64,000 bases of DNA from Aureobasidium sp. EXF-3400 (Eukaryota; Ascomycota; Dothideomycetes; Dothideales; Saccotheciaceae): the NCBI GenBank assembly GCA_024195585.1, contig SWBL01000060.1:62001-126000 (forward strand). Reading direction: 5' to 3'. The position numbers were made by a program, and so were the translations under genes. Under the pieces are notes generated by a model, which was not told where the DNA came from, did no database searches, and saw only the letters and a program-made list of their open reading frames with translations. Of this stretch, positions 1 through 11,170 are shown in pieces (position 1 is the stretch's first letter; each line of letters starts with the position of its first letter).

Positions 1-411
1 GCAGAGTTTCAAAGTATGATCTTACCACCCCTTCGTCACAACACCTCGTACAATAATAGAAAGTGATGTGCCTTTCCTCCATCGGGTCGTCGTTGCTATA
101 TGTTTAGGACGCTTACTTCGTCAGTGATGGTCTTGTCGTCCATGTTTTTCGTGTAGGTCGTCAACTACCACTTGTCAGCTCCTACAGAGAAGTCCTGTCT
201 GGCAGACGCATAAAAGCCCTTTACTCAGGCGATACATATTCCGTTTATCAGGTGGACAACAGACAAAGTGATGAGGGTGATGATATGCTTTATCCTCATG
301 CACAAGCTAATTCGTAGTAATCTGTCAATGCTAAGAAAAGGAAAAGAAGGAAAGGGTATATCCCAAAACGCCACCAATGCCATATGCTAAGATATACTGC
401 GTTTTTCGACT
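1..411. other. Left-edge intergenic stretch
   Basis: No open frame with protein-like composition is seen on either strand. The right part is the expected 3' untranslated region of the resolvase gene that ends at 412 on the minus strand. The left part may belong to a gene outside the window. Confidence 0.4.
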
Positions 412-3273
412 TCAATCTCCCGTCAAGTCCAACTCCTCAACGCCACTCTTTCGATACGTTTGTCGGTCTTTGGGTGTCGCTTCAGTCAGATCGACTTCCA
501 GAATTACCTCCTTCCAGTTACCGGGTAGGCTGTCCCGAGGTTGGATAAAGCGTTTCTTTACTTTCTTCGCTGGTGTCTCAAGAAGCTGCTGAGTCTCTCC
601 AGCAGAGGTTGATTGCACTGGTCGAGGGTTGTTGGCACGAACATTTCTTGTTACACTTGGTTCAGAAATTGAAGCAGACGTTGTTGTGACTGCTGTCACC
701 TTCGTGGTTGTAGCCTCGACTTTCCTGTCGCGTAACTGCTTGTTGATTGGAAGCAAAGCAGACACTGAGATCACTGGTCGCTCCAAAGCTGAAACCTCCG
801 TTGGCAACAACTCCGGTTCGTGGGGCGGAGTAGGCATCGACGACGGTAGCTCTAATACTTCAATTTTCTCTTCGACTAGGTCTGAACTGGTCGTGTTCGA
901 AGGAGGGCTTGGCCGTACACATGATCTGGCACTCGGCGTAGGCATGGTCGAAAGCACGACTGCTTCACGCATCTGATCAGAGACTCGATGGATTGCGCCG
1001 AATCTTGGTAGACTCGGCAGTGACTCTGGAGAAGCCAGGTCGATAGCTTCAATATCAAGACCTCGAGGTGTGGAAGGTCGTAATGAAGGCGATCCGATGT
1101 CATCAGCGCCTGTAGTTGGTGCTGTCTGATAACGTTTCAGGGGTGATCTCTTCCGCCTTCTCGTGACTGTATCAGGTAAAGGCGCGACAATGTCGTGGCC
1201 GTCTTGGGGAGAAACTACGGCAGGTCGGCTGAACTGTTTGAAATGATCTTGTATGTCAAACGATCGCGCCGGCGCTGCTTCGGGTGAAGCTGGTTTCACA
1301 GGAGATGACGAAAGAAGATCGACAACTTCTGGAGGTCCAGAAGATTTCCGAGCTGGCGACACCATCCTTGGCCTAGCTCTTCTAGGCGGAGATCGGGGCT
1401 CAGGCGAAGGCCGCTTCGAAGATCTTTTCTGAGGAACTATTGTCTCGAGACTGAGGTCCATTTCGGGTATTGAAGGTGTTCTGCTTGTTGTGCCACTACT
1501 CAGATCGAGTTCAGCAACGGGTGCTCTAGCTCTGAATGAGCTGTTCTTGGATGCTACTTTTGCACCAGGCTCCTTCTGGTTCTCTTTTGCAAGAGCGTTG
1601 ATGCTGGCCAGATCCAACTCATCACATTCTGGAGATCTGGACTTGGACTGTGCTGTACGATCAACACCAGGCTTGGTCGTCTTGGTGAATTGATCCACGG
1701 CGCCTCTCTGCATGCCGCCAGTCTTCTTTGTCGTTGTGGGTTTGCGACTTGTTGTTGCTTCATTGGTGGCAGGTTTGCGAGGTCGTGGAGCAGGTCTCGA
1801 TTTGGGCGCGCCAGCACCAGCCTCCCAATCTTGGACCTTGAGCGGTGCACCGAGGCGTACAAATGTGTCGAGGAGCCAGACTTTGTCGTGAACAGTCGGG
1901 TCGTATGTAGATGGACCTCGCTTCTTTTTGGGTGATCCAGGACATTCGCCATCCTCGGTTGGCAGTGGCTCCGAATCAGATTCATCCTCATCTTCGGGAA
2001 TTTCTTCGTCAGGATCTTCGATGCTGAGATCGATATCAATCAGTTCGATGGGTTTGAAGCTGATTCTCAGTTCGGGGATGTTGTCGGTCGTTGGGTGTAA
2101 GCGCTTGCCGTGGATGGCATTAATTAGAGTTGCTTCTCTGGCCTTCTGTGCTGACAGAGCGATTTCGTTGCTATCTGTAGCTTCACCTCGCATTCTTAGC
2201 TCTCTGACAAGCACAGCAGGGGCAAGGTTGCGGATAAACTTTTTTGCGCCACCAATACAACGCCAGTCGAAGGCATCTCCTGCAAAGTCTCGGAGACTTG
2301 GATAATCTAGTGGCATGTCCCACTTGAGTGTGTCCTTGAGTTTGGCGATCTTATCGGGTGTCGAGATGCATGGATGGGTGTAGTAGCTAAGAACCTTCTG
2401 ATCGGGAAATGTGTCCGGGATGGTTAAACCAGGGCGTTTCTGGCGAAAGTGCTGGCTTTCGTTGGTGCGGATTTCATGTCGCAGCTTGTCTCTCCAGGCG
2501 TTGAGGCCATGGGTATCTTTTCTGTCGAGGCTGCACAGCTCATCTCCAAATCCAGCTCTTGCTGCCTCACAGGCCAACTTCGGACCACATCCAGGGATAC
2601 CTTCAGTAATGTAGTCACCTCCGCTCATCATGGCAACAAGAATCATGCCATTGCGATCCAGACCATTGGTCTCCTTTGTGGCATCGGCTCGGTATATGTT
2701 CACATGTGTGGGTGTTTTGCTACTCTTTTGTTCGGGGGTCCAGCTTCGCAAGGTCATTCCACTGCCGAACATCAGGGTATCGACATCTTCACTGAGGACA
2801 GCATCGACAATGCCCTCTCGTTGGAGGAGAGCACACTCGGCCTCGGCTTCACCAGGGGCATAATGGAGAGGGAAGCCAAAGTGTTTGAGAAGTTGCTTGG
2901 CCAAGAACTCGGGGACGCTAGACACTCTCACGTTGGGGCCTCCGACCTTCTTGTTTCGTTTCCAGGTGGGCTTGTTAGGGCCATCGAAGACAAACAGAGG
3001 GTGGATGTTGAGGGACAGCAGGCGCAAGAGGCGATAATAGAAAGTTCTGAGAGCAGGATTGGTGCCACCCTTGCCGGATTGGATTTGAAAGAGCCAGATA
3101 CTGATGTCGATGGCGAGGCGAAAGGGACGAGAATGGTGGATGTAGTGTTCGGCGGCGAGTTTGCTTACAGCGATGCGTTGACCGGGGCCGATTTCTTTAT
3201 AAATGCTGCAGATGAAGTGAGCTGAAGCATTCGGCTGGCGGAAGCGACATGCGACTCACCCATGAATACCCAT
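412..3273 (-). CDS. yen1: Yen1/GEN1-type Holliday-junction resolvase (XPG/Rad2 family)
   Basis: Two exons: 3260-3273 and 412-3205, 935 aa. The tiny first exon encodes MGIHG, the usual start of the XPG N-domain, and joins across a GTGAGT...CTGCAG intron. The N-domain carries the metal-binding aspartates of AIDISIW and FVFDGP. The I-domain has PGEAEAECALLQREG followed by SEDVDTLMFG, with all four acidic residues. The helix-hairpin part is GGDYITEGIPGCGPKLA. These features fit GEN1/Yen1, which cuts four-way DNA junctions in the nucleus late in the cell cycle. The C-terminal half is long and disordered. It holds S/T-P-x-K/R sites and several xxLDL(T/S) motifs that resemble SUMO-interacting motifs. 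Family assignment is firm. Rad2/XPG itself is less likely because the acidic spacer between N- and I-domains is absent. Confidence 0.93.
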
Positions 3274-3756
3274 ACTTGTTGCTCAGCCAAATCTGAGCGC
3301 AACTGATAGCACGATCTCTCTCATATCCATAGCCACTCAGTCTGTCGAGTCTGACAGTCTTCGCAGTCGAGTGTTTCTGGCGCAAACTTGATTACCCAAA
3401 GCAGCGTCTGCCTCGAGGCGTTGCCATGGCAGCTGCGGCCCGCTCCGCGTTATCACATGACCCCTCTACGCTGCTCCTCCCACCTTGCTCTTGCCATGTT
3501 TGATTGCACGTTTGGAAGATTGGTGATTTTTGCGAAATCTGAGTCCTTATTAATCGCATCTATACATCGAGAAGGTCTGGTCGAGCTTCGCCTTCTTGTA
3601 TCTCATTCCATATCTATCCGGCTCAAGTCACATTACGTCACTTTATTTGACTGGGCGCGGATCCATTGTTTACTCTACGCAAGGGCCATCAATTTTTGTT
3701 TGGATCCATACACATCTGCATCTGCATGCGATTCGTGCTTTGCACTCACAGCGAAC
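3274..3756. promoter_or_regulatory. Divergent promoter region
   Basis: This 483-bp gap separates the start codon of the resolvase (minus) from the chosen start of the 1018-aa protein (plus). The plus-strand frame is open through it, but the translation looks like untranslated sequence rather than folded protein. Shared control of the two genes is an inference from layout only. Confidence 0.4.
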
Positions 3757-6700
3757 ATGAGATCCCGTTTTCCACTGGGTTCCGCCGTAACAAGTGCGAC
3801 TTCACCTTTGCAATCCCATGACCGAGCACCCTTGGCTTCCAAATCTGCTAATTACCACACCTCGCCCGCTGTCAAATCTATGCTTCTGGAACCAAAAGAC
3901 TGTCAAGGAAACAACTGGAAATTCAAAGTCACTGTCCAAGCTGAACAAATGCCTACATCAGCCAAATCCATTACAAAATCACTGTTGATTCCTCTACACC
4001 ATGACGAGAATACTCAAGTCCCGGATCTTTGTCCTGTCTCTCAGCTCGGTGACCACGCTTCGACCGATTATTCCTTGTCAGAGATTGACTTTCCTGGACC
4101 CGAGGACCGTCCACAATCTGTTCATCAACCCATAGCTGTTGACTCTTTGTCGCCCCATCCAGTACAACCTCTTGTGACCCGCAGAACCCCCATCAGTGCC
4201 CGTACTGGTTCTTCCCGTAAACACTTTGGTAGTAGTGTCAGATTTGTAGCACAACGCGCAGAGCCGGAAGTCACAGATGGACCGCAATTCGACCAAGATG
4301 AAGAGGCAGATGCCGTGCTTGGCGCCTGTGCTCCTGGTGATGCAACAATGCTCGAGAGCGAAGAGTTCAGTATGATATCTGTCGATTCCTTACCAAGCCG
4401 AGTCGCCGGCCATTCATCGCCTTCGCACCCACCTCAGGCCACTGAAGGCGAGGCTTCCGTCAATCGTTCATATATGCCTTCGTCTCCCCCAGCCTTCGTT
4501 ACCGACAGAACGACACCTGTGCCCGAAGATTCAACTCCAGAGAACCCCAAGGCCCCACAACCTTCGCAAAACCATGATGTCGATATCTCGACACCTTTGA
4601 GGGAGAGTGCTCGCAAGTCTGGAAGAGCTTTGCAAGATGCACTGAATGGCCCATTCCGCGAATCTGTATCGAGAGAGCTACCTTCGACCCGCGAATCCAT
4701 CTTCAACGGCTTCAGCTCTGGTACTAGACGCCAGTTGCAACAAAGTCTTCACACCGGACAGAGCTTGGCTTCTCCATCAGCCATGCAAAACGTGCCCAGG
4801 CTTGCACCTTCCACCACCGCATTGCCCAACTATCTATCCCCCTTCCATAGCCCAGTGCGACAACAGGAGATTTTCGACTCGCTCCCTTCCCGTATGCTCA
4901 CTCCTCAGACAGATGACCGCTCGCATTCTTCGGCGAGCATTCGACCTCAAAGTAATGTCGAGTATCCTGAGATCACTCAGGAGTCCAGAAGAACCAGCCA
5001 AAGTCTTGAGGAGCCCGAGATGAGTTATGTCGACGTTCAAAGAGCATCAGCTAGCCACATGCAAAGTCCACCTCGCTCTTCACCAGCATGCGAGCGTGAT
5101 ACGATTGAGCAGCTAAGGGACAAGACCATCGAGCCAGAAGCAGGTGTAGATGAAGAAGATGATAAAGACATCTGGCAAGAGGAAGCGAGCCGCTCCTTGA
5201 TCGATGAGCAAGGCTCTACTGAACATACTGATCTGTTCCTGGATGATCTCGTCGTAAAGCCTCGCAGAAGCAAGCTCCCCGGAACCATACATCACACGTC
5301 AGGGGCAAGTTCCGCATACAGTGACCGTCCTGAAGCGCAGAGGCGCCAGAACCGCAAAGTCAGTGCCTCCACCATGGGCTCCAGAAAGAGCAGTGGCGTT
5401 ATGACACCACCATCATCCGATGATGGTAGTGTTGTTATTGCTGAGAGATCGAGCGAACAACTCGAGTCTTCAGCGAAGGTTGCAGCAGATGAAGACCTCA
5501 GCCAGTCTGAGTCTGGTGATGACACCGGAATGTTTTTCCAGTCAAATCTTCCATCGGTATATAACGGCAAAACAAGAAAGCCTGTCGCGGACTCAGCGAA
5601 GAGCAGTTTTGCGCCCAGCAGCCCACTCAGAAACACAGTCCTCGATTTCAGTCCTGTGAAGAATATCCAGAGTTTTCAAAGCAGCTCCAATGCAAATCTC
5701 TCCGCTGGTCCTTCGCCTCTTCGCCGAAGCCTGGTCAACTCTAGCGACTTTAACGACGGTCAAGCAACACGGCGAGAGGATAGAATCGACACTTCAGAAA
5801 CGCAGACAGACTCTAGTCTGGCTTCCGATGCCCAACAGATACAACGAGAGATGAGAGGAAAATCCAGTAGAGCTGCGAGCACCGTCTCAAGTCTCACCTC
5901 CGGAAGCCAAGTAAGAGGGTCGAGGAGAGCGGCAAGCGCAAATACCATCGACCTCACTATCAGCGACTCTGAAAAAGACGTCTCGACAATATCCTCGAGC
6001 TCAGAAAGCTATCAGGAAGAGCTGAACCTGGATTCACCAATGCGCGTCAAGGTCAACTTCAATGACGATACTGGAAATTCAACACTCTTGGAGCCCAAAC
6101 GACAATATCCACCTCTGTTTGACAATGTCCCAACACTAACGAAACCCATCAAAGAGTCACCTGAAGACTCGCAGCCCAAGTCACCGTTGCTGAAACTTAC
6201 AGAATCCTTCTGGGAAGCTGTGACTAAGCCTCCGGTCTATGCGTCACCAGAGCGAAAGCCTAATGTCATGCTGGAGTCGACACCTGTTGCCACTGTGCCT
6301 GATCATGTATTGCGTTTGCGCCGTAAATACGGTCTTTTGCCAGACACTCATCCTTTCATTTACGCACATATCCGTACACTACACCGTATGCTCAACTCCA
6401 CACGCTCTCGATCTGGCAGCAGTATCGTACCTCGCAGCGGACCACTAGGTCATGGTCTCTCACGTTTACTGGGCAAATCCAAAACCAACGAACTGGACCA
6501 GCGGTTTGTGTGGACACAGACACACCTGCATGTCGTTGATTCTTTCATGTCGCTACTTCTACCACAAGAAGAGCGCGATCGCCTGCAATATGACACTGGT
6601 TCTTGGGGTGACGCTGAAGCGCTTAGGCATCGTGGACGCGACTCTAAAGGCAGATATGGCGATGAAGTGGTATTTGACGGTGTCAAAGGCGGATTGATCG

Positions 6701-6813
6701 AGGCCTCATGGGTTGCAGATGTACTCGTTGATATTGTGTTCAAGGAAGAGATGAACGCCAAGAAGAAGAGAGTCGCTGAGATGATGGCTCGCGCTGAGAG
6801 AATGGAGATTTGA
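3757..6813 (+). CDS. Uncharacterised 1018-aa largely disordered protein
   Basis: Single exon. The frame is open from 3388, but that stretch has no convincing protein character, so the ATG at 3757 (MRSRFPLGS) is preferred; in-frame ATGs farther upstream remain possible. Near the N-terminus is a compact patch, NNWKFKVTVQAEQM. The middle (about residues 100-830) is rich in Ser, Pro, Gln and acidic residues and looks disordered. It includes a SUMO-interacting-like segment, NTIDLTISDSEKD. The last 180 residues look folded: an HPFIYAHIRTLHRML helix, an FVWTQTHLHVVDSF segment and a charged C-terminal helix. The pattern resembles fungal hypothetical proteins loosely labelled AT-hook or DNA-binding, but no clear AT-hook is visible, so no function is assigned. 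It is divergent from the resolvase gene. Confidence 0.8.
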   Translation: MRSRFPLGSAVTSATSPLQSHDRAPLASKSANYHTSPAVKSMLLEPKDCQGNNWKFKVTVQAEQMPTSAKSITKSLLIPLHHDENTQVPDLCPVSQLGDHASTDYSLSEIDFPGPEDRPQSVHQPIAVDSLSPHPVQPLVTRRTPISARTGSSRKHFGSSVRFVAQRAEPEVTDGPQFDQDEEADAVLGACAPGDATMLESEEFSMISVDSLPSRVAGHSSPSHPPQATEGEASVNRSYMPSSPPAFVTDRTTPVPEDSTPENPKAPQPSQNHDVDISTPLRESARKSGRALQDALNGPFRESVSRELPSTRESIFNGFSSGTRRQLQQSLHTGQSLASPSAMQNVPRLAPSTTALPNYLSPFHSPVRQQEIFDSLPSRMLTPQTDDRSHSSASIRPQSNVEYPEITQESRRTSQSLEEPEMSYVDVQRASASHMQSPPRSSPACERDTIEQLRDKTIEPEAGVDEEDDKDIWQEEASRSLIDEQGSTEHTDLFLDDLVVKPRRSKLPGTIHHTSGASSAYSDRPEAQRRQNRKVSASTMGSRKSSGVMTPPSSDDGSVVIAERSSEQLESSAKVAADEDLSQSESGDDTGMFFQSNLPSVYNGKTRKPVADSAKSSFAPSSPLRNTVLDFSPVKNIQSFQSSSNANLSAGPSPLRRSLVNSSDFNDGQATRREDRIDTSETQTDSSLASDAQQIQREMRGKSSRAASTVSSLTSGSQVRGSRRAASANTIDLTISDSEKDVSTISSSSESYQEELNLDSPMRVKVNFNDDTGNSTLLEPKRQYPPLFDNVPTLTKPIKESPEDSQPKSPLLKLTESFWEAVTKPPVYASPERKPNVMLESTPVATVPDHVLRLRRKYGLLPDTHPFIYAHIRTLHRMLNSTRSRSGSSIVPRSGPLGHGLSRLLGKSKTNELDQRFVWTQTHLHVVDSFMSLLLPQEERDRLQYDTGSWGDAEALRHRGRDSKGRYGDEVVFDGVKGGLIEASWVADVLVDIVFKEEMNAKKKRVAEMMARAERMEI

Positions 6814-8475
6814 GAGTTGGTGTACGATGCTACGATTGAGATGTTGTGGAGTTGGTTTAGATGGCGCCTCTGTCCAATGGCTGGATCTTTCGTATTTGTT
6901 TTGGTGTAGAGCGTCTACCGTCTTGTTTAATGTGTATAAGACCAACGTTGATTATTTTCTGCGGTATCTGCTGATTGCACGACCCATTCTTGTCGTGGCT
7001 TTTCGATTCAGTATCTAATATCGATGTGAACGCTGATGGTTTTCAAGAACGACTATCTCTCGAATCTAGACATTGCGATTGAGAAGGCCAGAATTTAGAG
7101 AACGACGGCAAGAACTACCAAAGTCATCACAGGCAAGAACTCCATCGAGCATTCTTCTGGGCTTGGGAAGATGCAGAAGGAAAGAAATGACCTTCCCGCT
7201 TGGCACAGAAAGGACCAAGTCAGTCGATCTCCCAGATCGCAGCCAAAGCAAGGCAAGAACGAGTCACGATGCAAAAGCCACCAGACCACCTCTTATCACC
7301 CGAGATATTTCCAAGAGCTGGCGATGACCACCGAATCGCAATTAGTCTACGAATGTAAGCAAGCCACAAGTTCAACAGACAGTGCAGCAGACCGATTCCC
7401 CGAGAGATGTGCCACGCATGCAAAAGCCACGACAGCCTGAGGATCTAGACCACTATATCAAGAAAAGCCATCAATCATATATTTGCCCATCAGGCGCCCG
7501 AGATCCGACGACCCTGACTGATTATTTGACAGCAATCGGCGATGAAGCAGACTCGCGGGCATAACAAGGCCCAGCGGCCGCCCAGCCGGCCGCCCAGCCA
7601 GACCAGCAATACAAGTCTGACATGAAACGTATTCATGCAAACTGCCGAGGGTTTCAGGCCCAACGGGGGCATCTCCGTTGTGTAACATGAGAAAATCAGG
7701 GTCCTCGAGGCGAGAGAAATGGGCTTGCATGCTGTCACCTGTCGGGGTTCCAGGCCTAAAAGGCCCGGCTCTAGACCTTTGTCATGCATTAATGTGCCCA
7801 CGCTTATCGTGACGAACATGTGGTACTTGCGATAGCTTTACGCATCAGCAATTTGCAGCGCATCGGAAGAAAAAAGTCCATTAGGAATACAAGGGAAAGG
7901 CCCAGATTGTCGCTAGGAGAAAATAGAAAGGCGTTGTTGAAAAGAACGTGGAGCAGGTTCGAGACCCTCGGTGGCAGCGCACGTCATGGGTCTCTCCGTC
8001 TCGACCAGTCGGAAGCCTTCTAGATTGACGTCCAATCGCAACGTTGTGTCTGGTCTTTTGTTCTTCAGAGAAACGAGTCAAACAAACACCAAGAATAACA
8101 AGAACGATTCAGACGAGGTAGACAAATACTCAGAGTCAAGACTGTAATCGGTTAAATGGTTGCTTTAGCCAAGAAATGTACAAACATATTCATTCCCACA
8201 AGGAAATGGCCAGAGCCTAAAGATGGTCATAGGTATCTAATGCTAGTTCGTGATTCTCGAAACACTCCCCCCTTTTCGAGACATCGTCGTGAATCCGAGA
8301 AACGCCGAGAGATATTCCATTTTGTGCTTCCGCATCTGTAATAGTTGAATCCCACCAAGAACTCCAGAACACCTCGCTACTTACTCAAACAGTAACCCGA
8401 CAAGAATAGTAAAGTAGAAGAGAATTAAAAAAGTGAACAAAGTAAAGAGAAGCCTGAAGGGAGAGAGACGAGAGA
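6814..8475. other. Intergenic region, 1.66 kb
   Basis: It lies between two genes whose 3' ends face each other. Short open frames occur on both strands at 7063-7440 but are low-complexity charged sequence without a recognisable family. A GC-rich direct repeat of CGGCCGCCCAG units lies at about 7573-7600. Nothing else is seen. Confidence 0.5.
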
Positions 8476-11170
8476 TTACTCTCCACCTTCGACCTCACTG
8501 CCGCTGCGAGCGCAGTATTCTAGAATCAGACGTTGAAGGTCCATAAGCTTGAATGGCTTGGTCATGAACCCCTTCATGCCGACCTTAGCAGCCCGCTCAA
8601 GGGCACCGTCGGTGACGTCTGCTGTCACGGCCAGAACAGTCGGTGTGCCGCCACAAACACCATTCTTGCCATGACTCATGGCCAGAATTTTTTCCGTAGC
8701 TTCGTAACCGTCCATGAAGGGCATCCAAAGATCCATGAGCACAACGTCGACTGAGGGGTTCTTCGACATCTGTCGAACGGCCTCGGCGCCATCATATGCT
8801 TCGACCACTGTTTTATAGCCGAACTTGTTGAGCATACTAACAAGAAGCTTGCGATTGATCTTGTTGTCCTCAGCAACCAGAAAGTTCAGTGGGTACTTGG
8901 CAGCTAGATTGCGATCGATACCGTTGATCGATGCCGATGACTTGCGACCACTCGTACTTGGTTGTTTAGGTATGAACGATGGTATCTGGAAAGAATGGCT
9001 ATGTTTCAGCGCTGGGGGGCTTCTGACAGCAGGTGCTGCAGATGATTCGGCGGTAGCAGATTTCTCAGTTGGAGATTGCAGGTCTTTGGTCGAGTGGTCG
9101 CTCTGCGTACGAACATGTGAGCCACTAAAATTGGGCATAGGGGATGGGCGTCCATCTGAATCTATTGAGTTTGACTGGCGCACTCTGTTATGTGATGGTG
9201 TTCCGAAGGGCGATGGGGGCCGAGTGGTAGTGTCACCAGCCCTGAGAGGGATTCTCATCTCAAACTCGGAGCCGCGCTTGGGGCCAGTGGTGTCTGCGCG
9301 AATACAGAACAGGTCTCCACCAAGCTTCCGCGCTAGACCCTTAGCCACCAAAAGACCAAGGCCAAGACCTTCACTTTGACGCGTGAGAGAAGGGTCTTCT
9401 TGTGAGAATGGTTGGAAGAGGCGAGGAAGGAATGCTGCAGGGATGCCAGGGCCGGTGTCCGTACACTTGATGACGATATATCGAGCTTTTGGGCTCAGCT
9501 TTGCTGAGAGGGTGATGTTTCCTTGCTCAGTGAATTTGGTAGCGTTCAAGAAAACGCAAGAGATCAGCTTAGCAAGGTCTTTCTCGTCGGCGAGAATTGT
9601 TTCTGGCACGGCAGTATCCACGGACCATTCGATCAGTTTCGTTCTGGGCTCGCCCTTGGCTGACCGCGTGCAAACTTCGATAATTTCGCCGAGATATGTT
9701 TCTTGAGCAATGGCGGACTCCGGTCTTCCTCCAACCTTTAAGCCTTCGTTGACTACGTATTGCAGCACCCGACGAAGGTTAGTGTGTCTAACGCCCGGAG
9801 CGATAGCACGATCGCCTTGCAAAGAAGCCATCATAGGTCGAGGACTCATAGGCATTGTGGCTTGTGCAGAAGTTTCAGGAAGGTCTTCGGCTTCCTGAAC
9901 GCCCAGTTTCATGCCTTCGGTGGGCGAGGCTTTAGCTGCACGTGTTGCAGGAGTGGCCTGAACTTTGGTCGGACTTCCTTCTGATTCATTCTTGGGTTCC
10001 TCGCGACGGCGCTTATTGGGTCTCGCGATTGGCAAATCGCTTCCGGCAACAAGAATTTCGGGATGAGAAGCGTGGCTGAAGTCAGGGAAACCATCCAACG
10101 AATCTTCATTGATGGGCGGTCCTGTAGGGATGCCCAGGTTCATGTCGTAGGCGTGGACGACATTATCGGCGGCCTCGACCGCACGACGCGAGCTATCTAG
10201 AGAACGATGAGCACAAAGACCATAAGGTTCCAGCGAACTGTAACTTACCTTGCACCGTTTCAATATTCTCCTTGAGTGTTTCGAATACTTTACGAACCTC
10301 TGGATTCGTCTGGCCTTCTGCAGCTTCTTGGACAGTGGCATACATGACATCAAGCATACCGACCACACCTTGCATCGGTGTTCTCAGTTCATGAGATAAA
10401 CTCTTTGCATAAGGTTGTAGAGATTGAGCGGCGGTGATGATTTCATGGGGAATCACACGGGGCATTTCTCTGTTGGCAGTTGCTTTGTCTTTGAATTCGG
10501 AGCCTTGGAGCAGACGTTCGAGGATCAGATCTTCCAGGCCGTGCAGGAACATTTCGATGAAAGCCCATGAAAGTTTTCTTTTTGAGGCGCCCTCGACAGA
10601 CCAGATGACACCGAAATGTGCAAAGCACTTGCCGTCAGCAAAGAGAGGAACTCCAATGTATGCTTCGGCCGAGATGGGTAGCTTGTTTGGGTTGTTGGCA
10701 AACATTTCGCTGACCTTTTCGGGAATGACAAAGACCTTGTCATGACGCATGTAGGAACAGGGACAGCCGTAAGCGTGGTATTTGAAGCCTTTCTCAAGGC
10801 CCTGGGTACCTTTTCCATCGTTGTAGTACCATGCACTCGCCATCAGACAGGAGCCAGGCTCGCCAATAGGAGGCATCTCGATAGCAGAGTCTTGTTCGTC
10901 GACCAGTATACGTTTGGCGATAAAAGAGAGTTGTGCTCCTAAAAGATCGGCCATGCGCTCGGAAACGAAGGACCAGAAGTCATCGTTGTTGAGTGGCCGT
11001 AGCTTTGTCTTGAGGATAACCAACTCTTCCAAAATATTGCTCTCGACACTCGAGGGGTACAAGCGTTCCATTCCAGGGCGGAAGTCCGGATCACTGTCGT
11101 GGATAACGACATTTGGGGGCAGCGGTTGGCCCAGACAGATGGACTTTCTGGGTATGAAGTCAGGCTCCAT
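8476..11170 (-). CDS. Hybrid histidine kinase with N-terminal GAF-like sensor and receiver domain
   Basis: Two exons: 10249-11170 and 8476-10196 (intron 10197-10248), 880 aa. Residues about 50-220 look like a GAF sensor. The HisKA phospho-acceptor is H260 in SLSHELRTPMQG. The HATPase_c domain shows an N-box (FLNATKFTEQGN), G1 (DTGPGIP), F-box (FQPFSQED) and G2 (GLGLGLLVAKGLA). The receiver at the C-terminus has the acidic pair in VAEDNKINR, phospho-acceptor D796 in LMDLWMPFMDG and a conserved Lys in FMTKPF. Such proteins autophosphorylate, pass the phosphate to their receiver and then to an HPt protein (Ypd1 type) in fungal stress signalling. There is no transmembrane segment or PAS domain, so it is probably a soluble sensor. 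The stimulus and the fungal kinase group cannot be read from the sequence alone. Both halves keep their catalytic residues. Confidence 0.92.

Noticed and set aside
2449..3225. 258-codon plus-strand frame opposite the yen1 gene
   Set aside because: It is an antisense shadow of the conserved nuclease domain; composition is not protein-like and the minus frame has clear catalytic motifs.
7951..7985. GGTTCGAGACC-like sequence resembling a tRNA T-loop
   Set aside because: The flanking five bases do not pair, and no acceptor or D-stem fits on either side.
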